Positions 26,923 to 43,400 of a stretch of 64,000 bases of DNA are shown piece by piece (within the stretch, counting starts at the first letter, position 1; each line of letters opens with the position of its first letter). The position numbers and the translations under genes are program-made. Source of the stretch: Macropodus opercularis (lineage: Eukaryota; Chordata; Actinopteri; Anabantiformes; Osphronemidae); NCBI GenBank assembly GCA_030770545.1, contig CM061094.1, positions 5,689,001 through 5,753,000 of the forward strand. Reading direction: 5' to 3'. The notes below the pieces were generated by a model. That model ran no database searches. It had not been told where the DNA came from and was given only the letters and a program-made list of their open reading frames with translations.

Positions 26923-29587
26923 TTATATTATGTAAATGCAGTCGTGAAACTGGTCTCCCACACTTGTATAGCCCCTGTTCCTATAAAACAAACAACCCAA
27001 AAACAAACATGCACCCGCACACAGTGCATCTGATCGCACACACCCACACACATAGCATATGCTAATATGGGACCAATGGAGCTAATGGTCTAAATCTGGA
27101 TTATTCAAGAATAATAATGGGTGCGCTCTCCGTCGGTTAGCAGTCAAAGCACATAGTTAAAAGACAGCGTTAATAAACTAAGCAATGCCCTTCAGCTGTA
27201 GGTTCAAGTACCTAATCATCTCCAGGGTGCTCTGGAAGGGGGATCAGACACAACATGCATGAGCAAAGTAGCTTTATTTTTGTGATGTGTTTACCAAGAG
27301 GCCCCCGGTTTGTGCAGGGAGTTAACTTATAACAGAGCTGTTGAGCAAATGTCTTATTTCATGCAGGCCGAGTAAACAGTTTCTGTATGCGTGCGTCACT
27401 GTGCCTCCCTTCTCGCTCCAGCACTCCGGGGCTAAACTGCTCTTCCCGCTTTTGAAGCCGTTCTGTCGGTCTGAGCCTCTGCTTTCACTGATGTCGGCGC
27501 CGTTACTTTGGCCGGTAGGGTTTAGAAGGGTTGCAGGGGAATTTGGGTTGAGAAGAACGTCACGGATGACTGAGAATGCAGAAAGATCGGAAAAGGGGGA
27601 GGTGGTGGTGGTGGCGGGGAGATGGGAGATTTAGTGAATGAGGGAGGGAAAATGTGAGCGAGGGAGAACTTTGATCTTCGACGCGCCGTCTCCCTTCCTG
27701 CACAGTGTGACTCAACACCTTTCTGATGGTGCATTCTCTCGTCTTTCTGGAGAGAAGAGACGGAGATGCGCAGAGAGAACGAGGGATAAACGAGCCAGAA
27801 AACACGACTGGATAAAAAAAAAAAAAAGAAGCAACGATAGTAAAACGTGGCAGAAACTAGCGGAAAAGAAATGCATAGAGCAATTTTGTACTGTAACAAA
27901 CAAAAAGGAGCAAAACTGAAAACACATAGTTGAGACAAATACAGAAATGAGCATAGAATAAGGTTTTAAGACTAATTGTAAACTAATTGTGCTTCAGTCA
28001 CATGTGCGTTTGATAAAAACCAATACACACCCTTGTCTTGTCCTTTGTAATTGCTCACAAGCTATATATAAATGCTGTCATTTGCCATTTGTGTGCTGCC
28101 CTTTGTCATAAGCAGCACATACTAAATCTAATAAAGTTTTCACAGTGGAGCTACTGTACAGAGAAAATATGTATTTCTATTCCAGTCACCACCCACAGTT
28201 TAATTTTGTAGAACGTCGGTATTCTGTGTTTATTGAGCAAACAAAACTGAAGAGATCATAATTTAATTTGATTGTTTAACATCCTGGCGTATTACATCAG
28301 CGTGACTGTGGGCGACTATCATATAGAAAGAGTATACACACAAACACACACACACACCACTACCTAGAATGTGAACCATGGTATGCTCCAGCCCTTTACA
28401 TGGTGAAGGAGGCTGTCATGCCTTGATGCTGGGGTTTTCCATTTGACCAGGAAAGGCTATAGGAACAAGCCACAGCAGCTCCCGGAGCAGAGCGGCAGCT
28501 CTGGCGTAGAGCATTCAGGGTTAAAGTGCAGAAAGTCGAAAGCAGCTCAAAGACCTTCGCCTAAGGGCAAAGAGCTTCTCAGAGCTTGTGCCTCAGGGAG
28601 TGAAAGCTAAGCCAGCATAAGCTAGTACCATCTGCCGACGTAGGCTTTGGGCTTCGGAAAGATCAGGTTTGAAAGCGAGAGAGGTGCACAAATGAAGACA
28701 TCTCTATTTCTTCCTTTCTTCTTCTCTCCTAGTTCCTTCCAGATGGAAATTAAGATTTTCTGTAACAATCTTTAACCACATGGATGCCAGTGTTGCGAGT
28801 AGGGTGAATCTAAAACCATGCTCAGAAGGGGAAGATCATAAAAAGGCTGTCCCAGGCTCAGACACAAGCAGGGCCTTCTTGTCCTCGCGCCTCTGCTCTA
28901 CCCTGGCTCCCTGCTGGTGTTTTCAGATCGAAGGCGGCGGAAATGAGTCGCAGTCAGGGTGCTTTACCTCTCAGAGCTGCTCCCCTCTGGGTGTCACAGG
29001 CTTGACCAATAGTAAATTGACTGCGGATCAGTATGTTTCGGGAGCTGGAACTGGAGAAACATCCACGTCAACTTAGAGGTTTTTCTCACTGGAAGTGGGG
29101 GTTTTCCTGCTGCTGCGCCAGGCTAAACAGCTCCAAGGGAAGGCAAAGCAAGGAAAACATAAACATGCCAACGAAGGCCCTGTGGGAACTCCCATAACAA
29201 GTCAAAGGATTTTTAATAAAGTGCTTTACATAGCTGCATCTATGCAGACTGCTGGAGCTCATGCAGATAAACAGCCCTGATATAAAGTCTCTCAGTACCC
29301 CAAAGGCTTTTATATATTTCTCTCAATTTGGTTGTGTCATATGTTATCAGCAACATCATTTACAACAATTACATCATTTAATTAATAAGAAGTACAATTT
29401 AGTTGGTTTTGTTAGCAGAAGTTTGTTCATTTCAGCTTTTGGTTCCCAAGTGTCTTTCTTGGTAAGGATTACATTTTTTTGGTGAAAAATGCTTTATTCA
29501 AAAAGGCGCCAGGGTGATTTTACTTTTGCACCTGTCAGATATTTCAGGGCAGATGGCAGTATATTAGGTTCCACTCTGAAACACTTA

Positions 29588-29721
29588 CAGTTGCAAGAAA
29601 AAGTATGTGAACCCTTTGGGATTACATGGATTTCTAAATTGGTCATTACTATCTTCATCTACGTCACAACAATAGGAAAACACAGTCTGCTTAAACTAAT
29701 ACTGCACAAACATTATATGTT
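29588..29721 (+). repeat. Left terminal inverted repeat of the Tc1 element
   Basis: This segment matches the reverse complement of 30324-30450 with scattered mismatches. Clear shared blocks include AAAAAGTATGTGAACCCTTT, the block around AAATTGGTCAT, and CTTAAACTAAT followed by CTGCACAAACATT. Confidence 0.9.
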
Positions 29722-29753
29722 TTCATGTTTTTGATGAACATAACATGTTCATG

Positions 29754-29778
29754 TGGAAAAAGTATGTGAACCCTTAAG
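29754..29778 (+). repeat. Inner direct repeat of the left end (IR/DR-like)
   Basis: The block GAAAAAGTATGTGAACCCTT recurs here about 165 bases inside the left end, in the same orientation as the outer copy. Paired outer and inner repeats are the IR/DR arrangement known from Sleeping Beauty-type Tc1 elements, where each is a transposase binding site. I do not see the matching inner copy at the right end, probably because it was deleted. Confidence 0.8.
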
Positions 29779-29958
29779 CTGATGATTTCTCCAAGAGCTA
29801 ATTGGAGTCAGGAGTCAGCCAACCTGGAGTCCAATCAGTGTGATGAGATTGGATGTGTTGGTTAAAGCTGTCCTGCCCTACAAAAACACACACCAGTTTT
29901 GAGTCTACTGTTCTCAAGAAGCATTGCCTGATGTGAACCATGCCTCCTACGATCAAGA

Positions 29959-30315
29959 TTTGTTGATTTGCATGAAAGGGTCACAAAAGTATCTCTAAAA
30001 GCCTTGGTGGTCGTGTCCACGGTAAGACAGATTGTCTTTAAATGGAGAAAGTTCAACACTGTTGCTCCCTAGGTGTGATCGTCCTGTAAGGATTTTGCTG
30101 CCTCGGAGTCTGGACGGATTGCTGCCACTGACAGAAAAATTTATTCCAAAGTTTATCAACACATTTTGCAGGGAACCTTAAGACCATCTGTCCGTCAACT
30201 GAAGCTCTACAGAGGATGGGTGATGCAGTGGCCCAGTCAGAGTCTGGACCTCAACCCGACTGAGATGCTGTGGCATGACCTCAAGAGAGCGATTCACACC
30301 AGACATCCCAAGAAC
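29959..30315 (+). pseudogene. Tc1 transposase pseudogene (fragments)
   Basis: At 29959-30069 an open segment encodes a degenerate helix-turn-helix DNA-binding region ending in STVRQIVFKWRKFNTVAP, followed by the in-frame stop TAG at 30070-30072. At 30223-30315 a second segment encodes WPSQSLDLNPTEMLW and then HDLKRAIHTRHPKN. This is the region around the third catalytic residue (the glutamate in DLNPTE) of a DD34E transposase. The central region that should carry the first catalytic aspartate (SDET motif) and the second (QQDN motif) is missing, so the gene is dead. The deleted parts and the stop show long decay. Confidence 0.92.
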
Positions 30316-30323
30316 GTTCCTAT

Positions 30324-30450
30324 AACATACAATGTTTGTGCAGGATTAGTTTAAGTAGACTGTGTCTTTCTATTGTTGCGACTTCGAACATTTTATGACC
30401 AATTTATGCTGAAATACAGAATTCCCAAAGGGTTCACATACTTTTTCTTT
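30324..30450 (-). repeat. Right terminal inverted repeat of the Tc1 element
   Basis: Read on the minus strand, this matches the left terminal repeat at 29588-29721. It ends at TACTTTTTCTTT, and the expected terminal GCAACTG and its flanking TA are not preserved. Confidence 0.9.
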
Positions 30451-30595
30451 AGGGGTTTTTTTTGGCAATGGTCCTCTGAGCACCACTATATTGAATTCTA
30501 AATGGAATACTCAAAATGTGAAAATCCAGACTTCAAAATAATATAGGTTGACAGATGACGGGCTATATTTTGCATCAAGGCTTTGAGATTTATTT

Positions 30596-30656
30596 TTTTC
30601 TTCCTGTCATTTGGGCACAAGTTGATCTTTGTTTCATCGGACCAGAGAACATCTCT
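30596..30656 (-). pseudogene. Inverted Tc1 transposase fragment (first catalytic Asp region)
   Basis: Read on the minus strand, this short segment encodes RDVLWSDETKINL followed by CPNDRK. VLWSDETKINL is the signature around the first catalytic aspartate of Tc1-type DDE transposases, here in opposite orientation to the neighbouring Tc1 element, which lacks this region. It is too short to be functional. It may be a separate older insertion or an inverted piece of the neighbour. Confidence 0.75.
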
Positions 30657-34095
<3,439 letters not shown>

Positions 34096-35484
34096 TAATT
34101 TGTCTGGTTGTGGTTGTGACATAGCAATGTTTGTAGGCCGCTTCATTCACAACTATTATAGTAATCATGACTATTAAATAATAAAACATATACTTCGACG
34201 TTAGGGCACAGTTTATATATTGAAGCTCTGAATATTTATTTAATTCCAACAGAAGCCACTGAACATGCAGCTGCTCGGCTAAACAAAGCAACAGCTCATA
34301 GATCCTGACAAGGCCACATTTTTGACACGTTGGCTCTAGACTAGCTCCTGCTGGCATTTCAGAAATCTAAATTAGAAAGAGCTTAAGTGTAGTCTGTATT
34401 TTTACATAAATCAATAACTGCGGAAATGTATGAATGTCAGGGATTTATGTTATAGTATCACTTTCCAAGAGCTGACTCACTGGCTGGGAATTTGAAGCAG
34501 CTCATATTTTCAGGTTTTAAACCGGAGTAGTCTGCTGTTTGCTTCAATTCCAGGAGTCAAACCTTTTATTAAAGGGGGAATATAACAATAAAACATTTTT
34601 ATAATTATTATTAACTCTTCACAATCTTCCTGGTGTAGAATTCCTATTCATAACATTGGCCCCTTTGAAGCACACAGCCAAGACTTGTATTTTCCGCGTT
34701 GTTTTTTTTTTTTTCCTCTTTGTATTTCCAAGCTCATGCTGGGCGGCACTATTCACTGCCCGCTCAAAATTGGCTTGCTGCAAAATTGGCCCTTGTGTGG
34801 ATGAAACAGTTGTAAAGAAACCGAGGAGAGCAGCAAGATAAAGGACAACAAGATGCTCCAACCTGAAAATTGTCTTTCACAGGACACACGCAGGGAGGAG
34901 ACCCTACTGTAATTGTTTGCTTATGAGCTGGAAAGCAGGAAGCGGATGGGTTTGTTCTCCATTCAGGTTATCTGCTAATGGAAAATCCCTCCGTTTTGCA
35001 TTACTGCTGTGGCAACATCATTAGACTTTAGATGAAAAACTCTGTGTGTGTTGGGATATTGTGTTCCCTGGGTTTGGTATTAATCAGCTTCTCACAGCGT
35101 CCGTGTCTCCCTGGCTCTTTTTCATTCCTCGCCGTCCTGCTGCAGGTTTTCCTCTCTGTCTCTTATCGATTCGATGCGTAATGGAATATATGCGTGGGGG
35201 TGTTCTGGTCATTTTTGCTTCCTCTGTGCTGACAGAAGTATTATTAGTAGTAGCACAAGTGGTTGGCGGAACCATTGTAACATGTGACAGCAGAGCGGAA
35301 GGTAGCGGCACAATGTCCCAACCCAGGTGTTCCACCGCTCCACTGTCCTACGGTGGGAAATAATAGTAACAGATGCCAAACACTGACAGGTTTCCGACAG
35401 GAGCAACACTTCTGCTGAAGCTGCAGTTCAGAGCCAATTACTGAACTCAGCCATTGTCAATCTTCTCTCAACTACTGGCCCCTG

Positions 35485-35510
35485 GTGTGTGTGTGTGTGT
35501 GTGTGTGTGT
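35485..35510. repeat. (GT)n microsatellite
   Basis: This is a perfect GT array of about 13 units inside the 12.9 kb intron. Confidence 0.93.
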
Positions 35511-36250
35511 CTCAGCAGCTTGTATCTTGTTCATTTATGGTCAAGCGGAGTGGGGTAACTGTTACTTTTAACACATCCAGTAAAATAATTTTTGAATTCA
35601 TGGTAAAATAACCTTAAGTGCCCAGTTTCTCCTCTGTTATCAGTCAGTTACTTTCAAATCGCAGTGGATGTGTTTTAAATTAGCTTGTTTGGAAGTGGAA
35701 GGAAACGCGATGAGTGGTACTTGCAACTGATTTTGTTATTTTACAAGCTCGCCACAAGAAATCCAATTTATTTATGCATTTTTTTAATAGCACGCATCGT
35801 GATTTGTTTATTGATTTTGCATGACAAGCAACCTTAGGCCTCGTTTTTGACATTTAAATCATCACAGTATTATTGTGGCTACATACAGGGAAACTGAATG
35901 ATGTGGGAATGGCCACATGGTTTCTAGTAAAGTCCGCTCTAGTTCTGGGACACACTGACATTTGGTGTCACATCTTAACAAATCTACTTCTCCATTCTAA
36001 GGGTTGCTACTGCAGCCGGACAGGTTTTTCTTTTCCTGACCCAAATCCAGCGGTGCCGAGGCTTTACTCCTGTCGTGATGTACTTCCCACTTCTGCGTGT
36101 CTGTTCCCTGGCCTGCCTGTGTGGCTGTCAGTGTCACAGCGATCGGGCTGCAGTCTACTGCAGGCCTCAGACTGCGAAATGTCACCTTTTAATATGCTAA
36201 TGTCGTGGGTCCCCATGGTGCCATTAGGGTAGAATCTGACTCCCCTGGAC

Positions 36251-36252
<2 letters not shown>

Positions 36253-36299
<47 letters not shown>
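36253..36299. repeat. (GT)n microsatellite
   Basis: This is a perfect GT array of about 23 units followed by GCGTGCGCG, and it is a good Z-DNA candidate. Confidence 0.95.
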
Positions 36300-36303
<4 letters not shown>

Positions 36304-37577
36304 CGCGATACAGCACACACAACTCAGCTGACGAACTCACATTTATGCATAAAGATATACATACATGCATGCGGGTGTAAGTGCTGTATATAGACACACG
36401 TATATTCTGATATGTGTGTCCCAGTACGGCTGTCCTTCCCCTGATTAGCCTTGGGTGTCAGGGGTCTGAGGAGATCGGAGACGGGTTGAATTAATTATCT
36501 CCTTGTGTCGGCTCGAGAGACGCCTCCCCTCCACTCCCTGTGTGCTGAACTTTATATAACTGATGTCGTCCTCAGCCCCACAGGCCACGACACTAAGACC
36601 AGAAAGACACTGAATTGTCTTGGATAATGAATTTGTCTATGAACTTTGTGTCAGTTTGTATCCAGGGACGGAGTCTTGACTACTTCAAAGAGCAAGTGTT
36701 GCAGCTCAGTTTCTTTTATTTATTATTTATTTATTTTTTTGTTATTCACATCTTAGCAGGAAAAAAAAAAACCAACAGTGGAGTTACTTGAATAGTAATA
36801 AGAATCTCTGTCAGTGGGTAGTGGCCGCCTGTCGTGCACAGAGAGAAAGAGAAGTGTATGTGCACATGTGACAGGATGTCAGCAGCAGCTGGCACTAAGG
36901 CCAAACAGAATGGAGGGTCTCCATCTGATGCTGTGTGAGTGAGTGAGTGTGTGTGTGTGTGTGTGTGGCCAACCTTTGGATTTCATGTCTCTGGGACGTG
37001 GGGTAGGGAGAGGATGAAAACGAGCACGACTCAGGAGAGAGAGTGAGACAGACATGTAGGGGGAAAGATTAGTGTGTACGTGTGTCTCGTCTTCTTCACA
37101 CTTAGATGGAACATTCATGTACAAAGAATAGTCACATTTGAAAATGATTGCTATGTAAAATGATTTACTTTTTTTTTCTTCTTACACAGTTTTTTTCTAC
37201 ATGACACAACAGTGAGACAACTCTGTAAATGCTGGTATTGTGAGAAAACCAAACCAAACCAAAACCCAACAATTGCAAGCGAGATTGAGAAAGTCCAATA
37301 AAAGAGGCTCGTTTGCTTGGAAATATTACTGTTGTAGCGCAAGTGATTAAAAATCAAAATCTTTACAACTTGGTATCAACCCAATAAACCCATGAAGCTG
37401 ATTGAATGTTAATTAATTGTATGAACTACTTGTGCGATATAGTTTTATGCTATACTACACAAACACTCACGGAATATCCTTGTGATGCTTTCAAGCACCT
37501 ACCTGATGGGATGATGATGATTATGCTATGGAAATCTAGGAGTATGTCATATGCTGACTCTGCAGTATTTCATACTC

Positions 37578-37600
37578 TTTTTTTTTTTTTTTTTTTTTTT
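37578..37600. repeat. Poly-T run (T23)
   Basis: There are 23 consecutive T on the + strand. It could be the A-tail of an old retroposed copy on the minus strand, but I recognise no SINE or LINE body next to it. Confidence 0.9.
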
Positions 37601-40437
37601 CTGTGAGACATTACCTCTCATTATGCTGAGTGGAGCGACTCCTCTAATCTGCAGCTTAGTCTCTGGGGGGGTTAAATTGTTGCTAGCCTTCAGCACTCAC
37701 AGCTAGAAGAGGGAGAAGGGTATCTTTAACATGCAGCAGTCGGTAGCTGCAGCCGGCGCCGCCTCTGTTTCTCCCTCTGAGCCAGCGAGCTGCTGCTTCT
37801 GCTGCTTCTTGTTGGGATAAGGACAACTAATTAGCCAGAGTGACTCTCTTTTCCTCCTGAAGCGGCACGATTTCAAAGTCACTCCACTGTCCCCCAAGCC
37901 CAGAGAGAGAGAGACGCAAGCAAAGAGGGATGGAGGGGAGGTTAGAAAGGATGGCGAACATGAAGCTGGAACGCCTCGGACGGGTGACGGGAAGTAAAGC
38001 GTCTTTCAAAAGGACGCTGCACTTTTGCGGTTACGAGTGGTTTACAGACTCTGTCCTTGATGCCATTTTACACAAAGTGTATGTGTGAAAGACTTAGAGA
38101 AGTTTAGAGATGGAGAAATCTGCAGTATAATTGGCCCCTGAAGCCAATAAATGAAGTGCTGTGCTAAAGACCCTGCCTGTGATAAAGCAGAACCACGGGG
38201 CAGTGCCTCAACCAGGCTCCGCCGCCGCTAAGATGGCCTGAAGTTTAAGGCCGCTGATAACACTTTTCTGTCTGCGTTAAGATCAGAACTTTACAAATAC
38301 ATATTTACTTACTGTATTTAAATACGCTGGCGCAGTAGTTGCCAAGTTCTAGATGCGCAACCTCGAAAATAAGGATTTTAAACCAAAGAGGCAGAGACAT
38401 GGAAGAAATAGAGGTGGAGAAGATCAAACGGCAGAGACTGTGGTGGGCGGGTGAGGAGCAGCAGCCACGGCCGTAGATGAATCACACAAGGTCTAATCTC
38501 ATTATTCCGACACCTCGGTGACAGCACTGTAGCTTTCTTTCGCCGCCATCTCTACTCTTCCCTCCTAATGATTATAGATTGGCCATTCTGGCCCATCTCT
38601 ATTGTGCCGCAAGTGAGTTTGATATAGAAATGCCTCCAACACACACACACACTCTAACTTTATATGTTGTGTGTGTGTTTGTGGGCTGTAGAGACTGCAG
38701 ACCTGCAGACACCCCTTAAAATAAATGGCTTTCATATGTTGTGCCCCGGCGCGTTGATCCATCAGCTCCGTGAGGCTCGGAACGCAGTTAGATCCGACTG
38801 CACGGAAACGCTGCAGAATTCCCAGCTCTGTTCCTCTGCTGTCACGTATTGCACAGCCGCTGCATCTTTCACCCGTTGCTTTGTAGTTTGTGTGTTCACA
38901 TATGTTTTGTGAGCAAGTGTCGAGTGTAACTGTAGTTCTGTTCAGCTTCTGTGAGGTAATTTTCCGCGCTGGCAGACGAATATTAGGAATATTGTTCCTA
39001 AAGTTATTCACGTGATGTAACCTGAGAGAAAAAACACTTTAAACTAAAACGGCAACAATCAAAGTTGAAATTGCTGCTAAATTAAGTGTCTGAATGTGTG
39101 TTGTTAATGAAGTTTTATTTGCCCTGTTTCCCTTCTTCCCTGACGCATCCTTCTGGAACGTAAGTAGTGATATGGATTTCCCTGCATGTGGAAGGGCTCG
39201 CTGCTGGTTGTCCGTCTATATAATTACAAACCTTGTCTAGTTTCCAATCACTACTCTCCCATCAGAGCATAACCACTTTATTGAGCGGTAACGAGTCTAT
39301 AGTGAAACGGAAACTGAATAGATTTTACCTGCAGGGCTCGTGATGATTATGGATCGTGAAGAAACGTCACCTTTTTGCTCAAACTTCTGTCCCCAACTTG
39401 TCTACTTTTTTTCAAAATATTGACCAAAGACCAAACATCGAGTTGAACGCCGGATCTAACATTTCCCTGGGGAGATGTGTAAAACCGTTAGTCCCGCCGC
39501 TGTCCATGGTGACGGAGCTCATCAGACACACACGGCGATGTCTGACTGACTTCACCTCTCATATGTCTTATCGAGATAAAACAGAGGTGAAACGCAAACA
39601 AAGTAGACGTAAGATGTATCCGGATCCCCCCGTTGAGCTCGACAGGAGACAGACAGACGTCTAAACCGATGGCACTTGTTTCTCGTCTTCAAAGCCACCA
39701 GCCGCTGTGTTGTCAGACAGATGAGAAGGCTTTGTTTGCCTTTTTTTATTTGCTGTTGCTTTGGTGTCGCTCCGGTATTTTTGCTTTGTCTCTTTGTAAG
39801 CGAAGGGCGAAGGGTTTTATCCAGTTCTTCAACACATAAGTGGGAAGATCAGCAAAGTCTCCCTTTATACTTTAGTTTTCTGTTTTCTACCTTTATTTTT
39901 TAATGCTTATTATTTAGTTGTTCACTGGGGATCCCCCATTTGTTCTTAATACCAGTGGACCCGCTGAGCTACGGGGTACTGTGATCATCTGTATCCATCT
40001 TGTTTTAGTAAGGACTAATAATCAAAGACGTGTTATCCAAGTCCCGCGCTGCATGGGTACGTGAAGTACGGTGTCTTTTACACGTCAATACTGCGCTTGG
40101 ATGTGACACCGTGTTACACACATAGTGCTGGTGAGCCGTACAGAGAGTCAACATTAGGTCAGGTTTGTTGAGTGTTGTCTTGGCTCTGTAATTTGGTGCG
40201 AATGTGTGTGGGAGTCATTGTGTTGTGGCAGAGTCGAGCTGATGGACAGTGAAGTACGCCGCAGTTTGTGACAGCCGCCGTCTCGCTGTCGACGATATGT
40301 CTGTTTACGTGCGATATCATTATGGTAACTGACGTGAGTGCGCGCGTGTGTGTGTGTGTTTGGGAGTTTGTGTCTGTGTGTAATACATACACAGCGTGAG
40401 TGACACCTCCATGACCATTGTCTAGTTACTCCCAGTC

Positions 40438-40438
<1 letters not shown>

Positions 40439-40468
<30 letters not shown>
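40439..40468. repeat. (CA)n microsatellite
   Basis: This is a perfect CA array of about 15 units. Confidence 0.95.
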
Positions 40469-40470
<2 letters not shown>

Positions 40471-43400
40471 TAAGGTTCTGTCTGTCCTCTCGCAGCAGGG
40501 TTTTGTCTGTGATCGTCTCACATCAGATGGGCAGGGTTGTGGGGTGATTCACAGCTTGTGGACAAGCACTCCACAGCCGCCACAGCCAACACTGGTAGTT
40601 TCTTGGCCACTTACGTGTGCACTGACTGCACAAACATATACTAGGTTGTACTTGGACTCCCTAAAACGAGTTGGTTTCATGCTTCCGTGCCAAGCGTCCG
40701 TTGCCAAAATCAGCGGCATGTATATGTGTACATTCACCTCTTTTACTGTAGCTGTGGCCGATAAACAGGGGGAAACTGACTCTGGCGTGGCAGAGTTTGG
40801 GGTCGATCCTGATGTAAACAAGGTGCGTTTAACTCCATCGGATGTTCTCTCTATCTCTCTCTTGTGTCACTGTACGTGCACACAACCATCTTTATATAAA
40901 TACATGTAGGCTTTTTTTTTTTTATTTATGTAACCATCAACTATTCCGACATAGTGTCGACACCTCTAATGCGTCGAGGCGTAAGTAAGACCTGTGAAGG
41001 CTAAAATAACTAACGATTACATTATCAGAGCCATTCTAAACTTACTTAAGTTTTAAGCTAATTTAGACGGTTGGAGTTGACCAGTGTCACCTTCTGACCT
41101 TCCGTCTGTCCGGTATTGACTCTTCTACCTGGCTAAGTATTGATCAGCCCCTGGTGTCCGTAAATAAGCCAAGTTTACATATGTGGAGATAATTAGTTGA
41201 GTAAGTGAAGCAGTGCCCATCTGAGTTATTGCACTGAATACTGTTTACTCACTTTGTTTGTTTTAAGCTATTTTCAAGTCCTCTTACTTTTTCCCTCTTA
41301 CATCCCAGCACATGTTTTGTTGTTAACCTATTTCTTTTTTTTGTGTGTGTGTGTATTTAAAAATGTTTTTTTCTTTTAATATTAGTGTTATATCAAACGC
41401 GTACAATGTTTACAAGGAGCGAGACGTTTCTCGTCTAATGCTAAACTGAAAGCCAGTGTTTGACTGCCATAAACAATAATAAACATTTTCCTAGTAGAAG
41501 GCATTTAGTGTACATTTTCGAATTTTTTCCTCCTTGCAATTACTTCTACATCGTATGCAAATACAGGCTGCTGTACATTATTAGATTTTCGTCACTGGTA
41601 TGGATGACCTTCGCATAATCGCCCCATTTAGTTCTGCGCTGTCTTTCACTAGCGTGTGAAGAGTTCATTAATCCACGTTCGCATTTCCACCCAGTCCAAG
41701 GTCACCTTACCAGTTGTATGAAATACTTTGCACTTAGGGAAGCGAGTGATGGACCCGGTGAGTTGACAAAAAGACACTTGAGACGGCTGACGGAAGAACG
41801 TGGCTGCCAGAGGAATCCACCGCCTGCCTGTCGCTCATCAATCAATCACGCTGCAGATGGCGTTCCCGCGGTCGGAGCGCTTTCCCCTCTCCCGGCTCGT
41901 CCCGCTCCACCTATCGCCCCGTGCAGCAGGCTAGATAAGGGCTCATGGGTTTGACCTCAGGGTGTGGAGAACTGCTTCCATTACACTCTATTACGACCAA
42001 GGTCATCTAGGGACGCGCCTGTTAGTGTGAAATGATGTGGGGCTGCCACTGTTCTAAGTGGCAGCCTGATGAATCTGTCAGCAGCGCAGCCTCATATCAC
42101 AGACTTGATTGGAGAGACAATAGGTGAGGGGTGGCGAAAGAAGAGGAGTGGTGTCAGCGTTGGTCTTGGGTGGGATGTGGTAATGAGTAATAAGATTTTA
42201 AAGGCTGGGAGATGGATGAAGGATAAGAACTAGCAAACTAGCAGAGACTGTGTCCTGATCGATTTACATGTGTCTGGCATTGATCAAACTCCCCCGTGTA
42301 GGGAGTTTACCTCCTCCTCACAAAGGATGACTGATACAGTGATTATCAGGAAAACCCTGCTGTGTTGACTGTGCATCCACGTGTGCCCGGTTTGCTGCCC
42401 GCGCGATCCGCTGGGTGGAGAGAGAGAAGTGATAAACAGAAAAAAAAATCAGCCACTTCAACTGGTGTGGAGTCATACAAATAGGATTTTACTTCGTGGG
42501 CTGGTTTGCTCTCAACGGAACTCAGAATGGAGCTCAGCAGGAGATTCACAACGGGCCCGACGCACGCGCCGCTTCACCGAACACCATAAGCTCCATCGCC
42601 ACACGTTTCTGAAACAAGTTTTGGATAAGCGGGTTCTCCAAGAAACGCTCCAGTGTGTCTTGAACTTGAATGCAGCCTTTTAACCGTTCCACTAGAATCA
42701 TTCCTCGCGCTGACAAAGGCAGGCCTCTGCATCCGCTCCTGCAGCCTTTACCATCAACACGCGTGAGTAAGCACGCGCGCACCAGCTCGGTTTCCCCTCT
42801 GCTCCTGGCAGAAAAACACAGATTCTGCCCCACTGGCTCACTGACCGACATATGGACGGGTAGAGGTGGCTCGTGGCTTGTCGTGACGAGGAGCATGTGT
42901 GTGCAGCGTGTGTGCATCATGCGTTAATGTGGCCGCGTGTCACAACCGTGAATGGATGACGAGCGGCGTCGCCCGTCAGCCAGCAGCCAGGCTGTGCTGT
43001 CTCCTCCCCTTCTGCTCGCTGACAGTTGGCTGCACGTCACCTCCTCTCAAGCCATCACCCCCGTCCTTACTCACGTTCTCTTCTCATTCATACGTTGCCT
43101 GGTGCATTTGTCTCGTTTTTGTTTTTTCAGGGGAACAGTTCAAACATTCTTCTAACAGAAGAGAAACCGAAGTAAAGGCTTTTTCACAATTTAAAACAGA
43201 AGAATAGCTGCAGTACATGATTGATTTAGGTTTTTATGAGAGCTTTCATAATGAAGCACATTTATGAGCTTTTAAATTTATAATTTTACCAAATGACAAA
43301 ATAGGAATTGAGCCTGTTGCAGCATATTGAAAGATGAATTCTGCTCATGCAATGAAAACAAAGATCAGATAATTTTCTCTGGCAGAGTAAGATAATCTTT

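Larger units (their letters stand above)
20000..29587. other. Non-coding sequence, presumed brsk2 intron 1
   Basis: I recognise no coding exon. The stretch holds a CA array at 22556-22590, a GA-rich tract at 22823-22979 and a GT array joined to a G run at 26870-26922. It also holds long unique AT-moderate blocks at about 21560-21900 and 23280-23740 that look like candidate conserved elements. An AATAAA-like word occurs near 28130, but no gene is attached to it. Confidence 0.5.
29588..30450 (+). mobile_element. Decayed Tc1/mariner-type DNA transposon, internally deleted
   Basis: The element begins with CAGTTGCAAGAAAAAGTATG directly after a TA dinucleotide, as expected for Tc1/mariner insertion. 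It ends with the inverted partner of that sequence, and about the last eight terminal bases of the right end are lost. The terminal inverted repeats are about 130 bases each and partly diverged. Between them lies a broken transposase with a helix-turn-helix remnant near the left and the third catalytic glutamate region near the right. A complete element of this family is typically about 1.3-1.6 kb, so at about 0.86 kb this copy has lost much of its interior and cannot encode an active enzyme. It sits in the presumed first intron of brsk2, in the same orientation as that gene. Confidence 0.93.

Noticed and set aside
28115..28145. AATAAA-like polyadenylation signal
   Set aside because: A single AATAAA word in AT-rich DNA without an upstream coding exon is not evidence for a gene end.
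28780..29076. 98-codon open frame near the Tc1 element as a possible small gene
   Set aside because: I see no known domain, no exon-like splice context and no match to transposase. The codon use looks random.
37578..37600. T23 run as the reverse-strand tail of a LINE or SINE
   Set aside because: No reverse transcriptase motif or SINE promoter box is visible downstream on the minus strand.
40418..40909. 163-codon open frame starting in a CA array
   Set aside because: The start lies at the edge of a CA microsatellite (Thr-His repeats) and the remainder resembles no family. No splice or conservation evidence is available.
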